6,445 nt of DNA. It comes from Flavobacteriales bacterium UBA5939 (lineage in GTDB: Bacteria; Bacteroidota; Bacteroidia; Flavobacteriales; Schleiferiaceae). Under the pieces are notes generated by a model. That model was not told the origin of the DNA. It saw only the letters and a list, made by a program, of their open reading frames with translations, and made no database searches. The position numbers were made by a program, and so were the translations under genes. This document shows positions 1 through 5,600 of the stretch, in pieces (the first letter of the stretch is position 1; each line of letters begins with the position of its first letter). The stretch is from the NCBI GenBank assembly GCA_002430755.1, contig DJCX01000013.1, forward strand, positions 1 to 6,445, written 5' to 3'.

Positions 1-763
1 GTTTTGTAAGTTGATCACCCCACCTATGAGTACCTTGACTGATGAGGCTCGAAAAAGATTGCGTGCGCTCGAGCAGTTCACTGATCTGGGTTCTGGGTTC
101 AAGATTGCCATGAAAGACCTAGAGATTCGCGGAGCCGGCGACATGCTGGGCGGCGAACAGAGTGGATTTATCACGGATATGGGCTTTGATACCTATCAGA
201 AAATTTTGGCGGAGGCTGTAAAGGAATTGAAAGAGAACGAATTCAAAGACCTTTACGAGAAAGAGAACAAAGACAAGGGATCCGATTTTGTAGACGAAGT
301 CCAGATTGATACGGACATGGAATTATTGATCCCGGACAACTACGTGAACAACATCGAAGAGCGTCTGAAGCTATATCAGCGATTGGGTGAACTCACAGAG
401 GAGGAAGATCTGCAGTTCTTTGAAATGGAATTGGAAGACCGATTCGGCCCTATCCCACCGTCTGTGGCAGCATTGCTCTATTCGGTACGCATCAAGTGGC
501 TGGCCAAGCATATTGGCTTCCAGAAGCTCATCATCAAGATGGGTAAGTTTATCGGACACTTTGCTGCCGAGAACAACAGCGAGTATTACCAGCTGCCTAT
601 TTTCTCTGCTATCCTAGGCTATTTGCAGCGCAACCCACGCAAGGTTCAAGTGAAACAAAAGGGAGAGAAACTCACCTTTGTCGCACAGAATATTATCGAA
701 TTACAAGACGTTCATCAGATGTTGAGTAGCATCGTTGAATTGGAAAAACCTGTAGAAGCATAA
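1..763 (+). CDS. mfd: Mfd transcription-repair coupling factor, C-terminal part (5' end outside window)
   Basis: Mfd is a cytoplasmic SF2 translocase that removes RNA polymerase stalled at DNA lesions and recruits UvrA for nucleotide excision repair. The frame is open to the left edge (first full codon at base 2), so the TTG at 11 and the ATG at 26 are internal; about 253 residues of a protein usually near 1,100 are visible. The fragment starts in the end of the second RecA-like helicase domain and the TRG region, with the family signature RGAGDMLGGEQSGF at fragment residues 43-56. The C-terminal TRCF domain (D7) follows from about residue 100, with the typical LLIPDNYV, ERLKLYQRL and DRFGPIP motifs. 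In E. coli D7 is autoinhibitory and masks the UvrA-binding module. The TAA stop shares its last base with the ATG of the next gene (TAATG), which suggests co-transcription and coupled translation. No frameshift is seen. Confidence 0.97.
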   Translation, partial: FCKLITPPMSTLTDEARKRLRALEQFTDLGSGFKIAMKDLEIRGAGDMLGGEQSGFITDMGFDTYQKILAEAVKELKENEFKDLYEKENKDKGSDFVDEVQIDTDMELLIPDNYVNNIEERLKLYQRLGELTEEEDLQFFEMELEDRFGPIPPSVAALLYSVRIKWLAKHIGFQKLIIKMGKFIGHFAAENNSEYYQLPIFSAILGYLQRNPRKVQVKQKGEKLTFVAQNIIELQDVHQMLSSIVELEKPVEA

Positions 764-1401
764 TGAAGGTTCAAGACTTTATAGATTCAAGATTGGCAGA
801 ATTGGCCAATTATAAAAAGCAATTCGAAACTGCCTTTTACTTCCTTGAAGAAGACGAGTTGTTTTTCATCCCCGAGGGCGAAAAGTGGTCCGCCATTGAG
901 TGCATTGAGCACATCAACAATGTGAATGAAGGCTATTTACCGCAGCTCACCAAGGTCTGTCAGGCCGAAGAAGCTACTCAGAGTGAAGAACTCACACTTA
1001 GTTGGTTTCAGAAAAAAGCGCGCGGATGGATGTCACCATTGAGCAAACCTGAGGCACGAAAAATTCGCGCACCAAAGAAGCTACAACCGCGACGCATTCA
1101 AAATCCAGAGCTCAAGCTGAGTGCTCAGAAAGTAATGGAGAACTTTATTTCTGACCTCAGCCAGATAGAGAAGATCTTGCGCATCATTCCGCACAGCCCT
1201 GAGCTTAGAAACACCAAGGTGATGAGCGCTGCTCCTCCAATCAAAGTCAAAACGTTGACTGGCTTAGAAATGATGGTGCCGCATATCGGTCGTCATTTGG
1301 AACAAGCCGAGCGCATTTTGAATGGCGGACGATTGGCCAAAGAAGCACAGGTCGAGAATCCTGACCTGATCTTCCCTACACGCGAAGCGGAGAAAGAGTA
1401 A
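763..1401 (+). CDS. DinB-like (DinB_2/YfiT-type) four-helix metal-binding protein
   Basis: This 212-residue protein has the hallmarks of the DinB-like/YfiT four-helix-bundle superfamily. KWSAIECIEHI near residues 41-51 is the usual 'KWS..E.leHi' motif at the end of helix 2, and VPHIGRHLEQAERI at 172-185 is the 'H...H..QaeRI' motif of the last helix. His50, His174 and His178 are placed as the three metal ligands of the fold (known from family structures). Members include metal-dependent thiol transferases, hydrolases and many proteins of unknown role. The name comes from a DNA-damage-inducible Bacillus gene and does not mean DNA polymerase IV. A basic, Pro-containing stretch at about 84-115 lies between helices, and the protein is somewhat longer than the usual 150-180 residues. 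The ATG overlaps the mfd stop by one base, with no clear ribosome binding site, so translational coupling to mfd is likely. The substrate cannot be told from sequence. Confidence 0.85.
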   Translation: MKVQDFIDSRLAELANYKKQFETAFYFLEEDELFFIPEGEKWSAIECIEHINNVNEGYLPQLTKVCQAEEATQSEELTLSWFQKKARGWMSPLSKPEARKIRAPKKLQPRRIQNPELKLSAQKVMENFISDLSQIEKILRIIPHSPELRNTKVMSAAPPIKVKTLTGLEMMVPHIGRHLEQAERILNGGRLAKEAQVENPDLIFPTREAEKE

Positions 1402-1437
1402 GGGTCAATTCAGCTGAAAAGACAGGATAAAAACCAT

Positions 1438-1474
1438 AAAAAAACCCCTGCGGCCGTTGGCCGCGGGGGTTTTA
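1438..1474. terminator. Bidirectional intrinsic terminator between convergent genes
   Basis: The stem is AAAACCCCTGCGGCC (1441-1455), the loop GTT (1456-1458), and the other arm GGCCGCGGGGGTTTT (1459-1473). All 15 positions pair, apart from one G-U wobble at T1449/G1465 in plus-strand RNA (A-C mismatch in minus-strand RNA). Plus-strand RNA ends the stem in UUUU; minus-strand RNA ends it in a run of seven U (complement of A 1438-1444). It sits 36 bp past the DinB-like stop and 21 bp past the porP-type stop, so it can end transcription of both converging units. Confidence 0.93.
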
Positions 1475-1495
1475 CTTGAATTATTTTTCCGTTGA

Positions 1496-3019
1496 CTACA
1501 TCACCTTAATCCAGAGCTTGCCGTTGTACTGACCATTAAAGCCTGTATTGCGCGCTTGGTTTGCAGCATTGTAGTTATTGAATTTCAATAGGAATACGTA
1601 GTACATGTTGTTGTTCGGATCTTGGAAGATGTCTGAACCTACACCCTGAGCACGAAGCTTGTTCTGTAGTTTCACAGCATTGTTTCTTGATCCAAAAACA
1701 CCTGCAGTCACATAATACCCTTGTGAACCTGGCTGAACATTTCCAGCGTATTGGTTCGGGTTGTAACCTGTGATGTTAGAATTCACAGCACCTCCACCTT
1801 GTGGGGTCTGTGGATACATATTGCCACCGGCACCAGAATTAGGATCAAATCCGCCATTACCTGAAGCACCACCGTTGTTCATTCCACCGCCTGCAGCTCC
1901 ATTAGCCGCAGCTTCATTGGCAGCATCAGCAGCAGCTTGAGCGGCAGCTTCACTTAGCTCGCCTTTCATTGCTTCCTTCTCTGCATCAAATAGCGATTTC
2001 TGTTGGTCAGTGATCTCGTCTTTAAACTCATCCAAGCGATCGTTTAGCAGGTCCTCTAGGTCCCCAGATTGACGACGCTGACGGTCCTTCAATTTCTTGA
2101 TTTCATTTTCTAGACGCTTGTCCTTCTTGCTCTCACCAAAGGTGTAACGTAACATGAACTCGTGCGAATTACCCAAGGCAAAACCATAAGTGTTGAGCGA
2201 GAAGTCATAGGCATAACCTAGACTGATGTTTTCTGTAACGTGTACACCGGCATTACCTGTAACTGCATAAGATGAACGGTATGCTGCACCCACGTAGAAG
2301 TACTCCTTGTGGTTAAACATCAAACCGGCATCTACCTGAGGGATGGTTATTTCATTGGCACGAACGGTTACAAATGGACTCAAGGTCATCAACCCTTTCT
2401 GAAGTTGTACATCGTAGGCCGTATTCACCACATAGTGACGCATGTAATGGTACTGATAAGGACTGTTGAAGTTATCACCGAAGTCCACCTTTGGGGCCAA
2501 AATGTTTGGTACTGCTGCACCAATATTAAAATCGCCAAACTTCAAATTGAAACCGAAGTTCAAATCAAATTTTGAACTGTTCAGTTGGCTGTACAATACA
2601 GGGTCCAATTCATCCGGCACGCGAATGCCCGCTACATTAATGTTGTTGTTTACATATCCAGCACCCAGACCAAGACTTAGACTGTTCTTGTCTGTGAACT
2701 TGACATGCCAAGCGTAAGAACCGTAGAATCCAGAACGGCTTACGATATCTGTGTTGTCACTAAAGGCATAGCCGCTGTATCCAAATTTCAAATCATTCTG
2801 GTTGCCGTTAAACGCCATGAATTGCGTTTCAGGAGCTCCCTGAATATCCGTCCATTGACGGCGATTAAGAATTGAAATCTCGGTCTTACCCTCAATGCCA
2901 CTGAAGGCAGGGTTAAACAAGTAGGCCGTATTCAAATAACTTGAAATAAGTGGCAATTGCTGTGCACTGGCAGTTAGACTTCCAACCAACAATGCGAATA
3001 TTAATAGCTGCTTTCTCAT
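1496..3019 (-). CDS. PorP/SprF-family T9SS outer-membrane protein with C-terminal SPOR-like domain
   Basis: The protein has 507 residues. A signal peptide covers 1-19 (MRK, hydrophobic core, SLTASAQ/Q). Residues about 20-295 match PorP/SprF: an opening 'SSYLNTAYLFNPAFSGIEG', RRQW at 53-56, amphipathic beta-strands, and a closing strand HEFMLRYTF at 286-294. Known relatives are outer-membrane barrels of the type IX secretion system, usually about 300-350 residues. Here the chain continues with a charged, probably helical or coiled-coil segment (296-350), an Ala-rich stretch (357-376), a Gly/Asn/Pro/Gln-rich linker (377-433), and a C-terminal domain (434-507). That last domain has the SPOR-type pattern YYVTAGVF..R..A..L...L...G, then a YYVFL strand. 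SPOR domains bind peptidoglycan stripped of stem peptides, so this tail would reach the cell wall. The ATG lies 2 nt after the stop of the upstream type B cargo gene with no Shine-Dalgarno sequence, so the two form one operon. The PorP/SprF call is firm; the SPOR call is good but made by eye. Confidence 0.92.
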   Translation of the reverse strand: MRKQLLIFALLVGSLTASAQQLPLISSYLNTAYLFNPAFSGIEGKTEISILNRRQWTDIQGAPETQFMAFNGNQNDLKFGYSGYAFSDNTDIVSRSGFYGSYAWHVKFTDKNSLSLGLGAGYVNNNINVAGIRVPDELDPVLYSQLNSSKFDLNFGFNLKFGDFNIGAAVPNILAPKVDFGDNFNSPYQYHYMRHYVVNTAYDVQLQKGLMTLSPFVTVRANEITIPQVDAGLMFNHKEYFYVGAAYRSSYAVTGNAGVHVTENISLGYAYDFSLNTYGFALGNSHEFMLRYTFGESKKDKRLENEIKKLKDRQRRQSGDLEDLLNDRLDEFKDEITDQQKSLFDAEKEAMKGELSEAAAQAAADAANEAAANGAAGGGMNNGGASGNGGFDPNSGAGGNMYPQTPQGGGAVNSNITGYNPNQYAGNVQPGSQGYYVTAGVFGSRNNAVKLQNKLRAQGVGSDIFQDPNNNMYYVFLLKFNNYNAANQARNTGFNGQYNGKLWIKVM

Positions 3020-3021
3020 GA

Positions 3022-5019
3022 TTAGAAGTTGTTAAGGATGGTTACTGCAGCCTTGACCCTTATGTTATTCTCAAAGGTTAAGACAAAATAATAAGTTCCG
3101 TCTTCCAACTGCGCACCACCGTCGGTGGTTCCGCCCCAAGCATTGTTATACACTTCTTGGTTGTAGACCGGTGTACCCCATCGTGTGTAGACTGTAAACT
3201 CACACGCATCGCCGTTCGTCACACCTGTAAGGTCAAGGACATCGTTATTTCCATCGCCGTTCGGCGTGATTACATTCTGAAGATTTCCATAAATATCAGC
3301 GATGATCACATTGGTGTCTTGCTCAGTAACAAAAACCTGAACACTTGCAGTATCCGTACAACCGTTGATATCTTCAACTTGAATGAAGTACGTAATAGTA
3401 TCTACGGATGGGACAGCCATTGTGCTTGAACCAAGCTGGTTGCTGTAGTACGAAGGAGCATCTGCAAACCAGTAGTAGCTAGTACCACCTGTTGAGCTTA
3501 GCGTTGTACTCTCTCCTGGGCTGATTACCTGAGGAGATGCTGTGGCAGTTGCTACCAATGTATAATTGTAGATATCCAATGTATCGACCGTTTTACACTG
3601 ATTTACACCATATGCTTCGATCACATATTGCCCTGGGACACTCAAGAAATTTTGCTTACCAACAAACACGCCGCCGTTCCAGGCGAAGTTCAAGGCGTTA
3701 CTTTGTAGCGATACCAAAACACTATCGTAGATACAAACTCCTAAAGAGTCACCAGGTAGGATGGAGATGGTTGGGAACGGTACAAAGTTTACTGTGGTTT
3801 CATTCGAAATGTAATCACAGCTTTCATTGGTCAATACCAATCGATAATCCGCTGTATCTGCTACGATAGAAGTATCTACCGTTAACCATGGCAGCGTATC
3901 GTTGGCTAAGTTTAGCCAGTTTGCACTTCCGGAAGGATAGGCGATCTGCCACTGGTATTCCCAAGAGTCATACAATACTGTGTCGGTCGCTGTAAGAAGT
4001 GTTGAATCTGTCAAACATAAAGTCGTTGTCGGCAACGGTTGGCCTGGCCAAGGTTGGTTAACAACTACCGTAGAAGGAACTGTATCAACAATTACCCAAA
4101 AAGCGTTTGAAGTGTCTACACAACCACCAGGGACGGAAGTCACCTCCAAATACCATTGGCTGGTGGTATCAACATCAATGGCAGCTGTTGTATCACCCGT
4201 GTAGTACCAAACGGTATCACCAAAGATGTCTACACTGTCCGCCTTCAACCAATTGAACTCGTAGCCCAAGATCCCCGGTGAAGGGAAAGCGAAATATTCT
4301 AATGTTGCTACAGTGCCCTCACACATGCGGATGGAGTCCATACCTACATAGTTGATTCCTGCACCACCATTGGCGAATACTTCACTACCAGGTTTGTAAG
4401 AATTCACAATAGTATCTTCTGAAGTAGCATCACAAAGGTTAGAGCTCACCTCAATACCATAGGTTCCCGAAGCTGTTACAAATAATGTATCGTTGGTTTC
4501 ACCGGCAATGGCGCCACCACCGCTTAACCATTGGTACGTGTAGCTTTGACCTGTTGGCGCTTGATTCGCTACCAAAAGTGCAGTATCGCCCTCACAGAAA
4601 GTGATCTCACCGGCCTTATCGAACCAGTTGTAGGCGGTAATACCTGTTGTCGGGTTTGCGCCAATAATTACGTTCGAAATGGTATCTGAAATCACCACTG
4701 GATTTGAACTCACCATTCTGAACTTGTAAACGCCTTGCGGAGTGTTGTCCGGAATCAGGACATCAATCTCATTACCAGTGCTCACACCATAGGCAAGTAA
4801 TGGGGAGATCGATACGAAAGTACCGTTGAAGCTTCCTGTATTATCGCTCATTTCAACAGAAAACGTGTTGCCCACGTTGAAAGGAGAGGTAATGTCAAAA
4901 GCCATAATCAGCGAGTCGCCTTGACACGCTTGAAGACTGATGGTTGGAGTGGTCGTGCTTTGACTAAAAGCGGATAGGCCTCCCAACAAAAAAGTCAATG
5001 AGAGTAAAAACTTTCTCAT
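3022..5019 (-). CDS. Secreted Ig/PKD-like multidomain protein with T9SS type B sorting domain
   Basis: This 665-residue exported protein is probably surface-bound and adhesin-like. The signal peptide is MRKFLLSLTFLLGGLSAFSQ (1-20). Residues about 27-120 form an N-terminal module common in T9SS cargo (C32-QGDS, 'NTFSVEMSDNTGSF', 'IPDNTPQGVYKFRMVSSNP'). Four Ig-like modules follow, each with a Cys pair and a YQW- or FNW-like core: C142/C196, C233/C300, C335/C401, C429/C475. Residues 490-565 are a PKD-like module ending NGCTDTASV. Residues 578-665 are the type B (gliding motility-associated) CTD: NVITPNGDGNND, VYTRWGTPVYN, AWGG, LEDGTYYFVL. Type B CTDs direct export through the T9SS and depend on PorP/SprF partners, and one is encoded 2 nt downstream. 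By hand count there are about 67 Asp/Glu and only 14 Lys/Arg, so the protein is strongly acidic, as expected for a surface protein that may bind calcium. No enzymatic domain is seen; the ligand is unknown. Confidence 0.93.
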   Translation of the reverse strand: MRKFLLSLTFLLGGLSAFSQSTTTPTISLQACQGDSLIMAFDITSPFNVGNTFSVEMSDNTGSFNGTFVSISPLLAYGVSTGNEIDVLIPDNTPQGVYKFRMVSSNPVVISDTISNVIIGANPTTGITAYNWFDKAGEITFCEGDTALLVANQAPTGQSYTYQWLSGGGAIAGETNDTLFVTASGTYGIEVSSNLCDATSEDTIVNSYKPGSEVFANGGAGINYVGMDSIRMCEGTVATLEYFAFPSPGILGYEFNWLKADSVDIFGDTVWYYTGDTTAAIDVDTTSQWYLEVTSVPGGCVDTSNAFWVIVDTVPSTVVVNQPWPGQPLPTTTLCLTDSTLLTATDTVLYDSWEYQWQIAYPSGSANWLNLANDTLPWLTVDTSIVADTADYRLVLTNESCDYISNETTVNFVPFPTISILPGDSLGVCIYDSVLVSLQSNALNFAWNGGVFVGKQNFLSVPGQYVIEAYGVNQCKTVDTLDIYNYTLVATATASPQVISPGESTTLSSTGGTSYYWFADAPSYYSNQLGSSTMAVPSVDTITYFIQVEDINGCTDTASVQVFVTEQDTNVIIADIYGNLQNVITPNGDGNNDVLDLTGVTNGDACEFTVYTRWGTPVYNQEVYNNAWGGTTDGGAQLEDGTYYFVLTFENNIRVKAAVTILNNF

Positions 5020-5062
5020 GTAGAATTGTTTTGGGTTCAGTGTTATTGCAATGAATGCTTAA

Positions 5063-5090
5063 CAAAGCTAATTTCGTACTTGTTTAACAA
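5063..5090 (-). promoter_or_regulatory. Bacteroidota-type promoter for the type B cargo / porP operon
   Basis: Read on the minus strand, TTG (complement of CAA 5088-5090) is followed after 17 nt by TAGCTTTG (complement of 5063-5070). This is an exact match to the Bacteroidota housekeeping sigma pattern TTG-N17-23-TAnnTTTG. Transcription would start near 5057, leaving a leader of roughly 38 nt before the ATG at 5019. The leader has no Shine-Dalgarno sequence and is A-rich just before the ATG, as is usual in this phylum. Confidence 0.72.
5080..5090. promoter_or_regulatory. 11-bp dyad TTGTTTAACAA carrying both divergent -33 elements
   Basis: TTGTT/AACAA arms flank a single centre base, 5085. 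The two -7 elements (5063-5070 and 5100-5107) are also placed symmetrically about 5085. The dyad may be only a consequence of two -33 boxes facing away from each other. It could also be an operator, because one dimeric regulator bound here would cover both promoters. No regulator can be named. Confidence 0.3.
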
Positions 5091-5107
5091 TAACCGTGCT
5101 ACATTTA
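5080..5107 (+). promoter_or_regulatory. Bacteroidota-type promoter for the GAF/fRMsr-like gene
   Basis: TTG at 5080-5082, a 17-nt spacer, then TACATTTA at 5100-5107 match TTG-N17-23-TAnnTTTG with only the last G changed to A. The expected start near 5113 gives a leader of about 32 nt to the ATG at 5145. It overlaps the opposite promoter: the two -33 elements lie 5 bp apart, back to back. Confidence 0.55.
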
Positions 5108-5144
5108 CTCATTAATCAACCTTTTCTATCAACAAACACCCTGC

Positions 5145-5600
5145 ATGAAGCAAGAACTCAGTCAAAGACTCATAAAAGAGCTAAAAAATTTCGATACAAT
5201 TAGCGGTATTGAACTGCAGAAATCTTTAGTGCAGTGGTTAAACGAAGAGGTATCTCATTACAATTGGACCGGCTTTTACTTCATGAACGATGAGAAGCAG
5301 CAACTTGAGATTGGACCTTATGTTGGGGCGTACACAGACCATACTGTCATCCCCTATGGAAGAGGCATCTGCGGCCAAGTCGCGGTGAGCGGTAAAACCT
5401 TCGAGGTACCAGATGTTCACGCCCAAGACAATTACCTCGCGTGCAGCCTTGCAACCAAGAGTGAAATTGTTGTGCCCATTTACAAAGGAGATAATCTCAT
5501 CGGCCAGATAGATATAGATTCACACGAACTGGACCCATTTACCCAAGAGGACCATAATCTATTGGAGGCTGTGGCCAATTTTGTCGCGCAAAGGCTCTAA
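5145..5600 (+). CDS. GAF-domain protein of the free methionine-(R)-sulfoxide reductase (fRMsr/YebR) type
   Basis: This 151-residue protein is a single cytoplasmic GAF domain, close to the usual fRMsr length. fRMsr enzymes reduce free methionine-R-sulfoxide using thioredoxin. Aligned by eye with E. coli YebR: Trp41 (NWTGFY) matches Trp62, Cys76 (GRGICG) matches Cys94, Cys100 (YLACSLATKSEIVVP) matches catalytic Cys118, Glu107 matches Glu125, and Asp123 and Asp125 (IDIDS) match Asp141 and Asp143. The position of the third cysteine, Cys84, described as the resolving residue, is His66 here. The enzyme may resolve through Cys76, or it may have another role, since many Bacteroidota homologues are annotated only as GAF proteins. 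The ATG has no Shine-Dalgarno sequence and fits the promoter 40-65 bp upstream. The gene diverges from the T9SS operon, and its TAA overlaps the stop of the convergent permease gene by 4 bp. A sensor GAF without an output domain is the alternative reading. Confidence 0.85.
   Translation: MKQELSQRLIKELKNFDTISGIELQKSLVQWLNEEVSHYNWTGFYFMNDEKQQLEIGPYVGAYTDHTVIPYGRGICGQVAVSGKTFEVPDVHAQDNYLACSLATKSEIVVPIYKGDNLIGQIDIDSHELDPFTQEDHNLLEAVANFVAQRL

Noticed and set aside
11..763. TTG at 11 or ATG at 26 as the true start of the mfd-region protein
   Set aside because: The frame is open to the left edge, and the residues before and after these codons belong to the conserved Mfd core, so both are internal codons of a truncated gene.
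1402..1495. Possible small gene between the convergent units
   Set aside because: The stretch is under 100 bp, is dominated by the terminator hairpin, and shows no start codon with a meaningful frame.
1860..1960. GCAGC-rich and GGN-rich stretch as a tandem DNA repeat
   Set aside because: The repetitiveness comes from Ala- and Gly/Asn-rich codons of the linker; no exact repeat unit recurs at a regular period.
3537..3869. Open plus-strand frame of about 110 codons antisense to the type B cargo gene
   Set aside because: Its protein is rich in His, Arg and Ser with no recognisable motif, and it lies wholly inside a firmly identified gene. The same holds for other antisense frames at 2309-2717, 3157-3429, 3980-4204 and 5713-6075.
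5020..5144. Small RNA or riboswitch in the divergent intergenic region
   Set aside because: The 125 bp are AT-rich, have no stable GC stem or terminator, and are accounted for by two promoters with short leaders.
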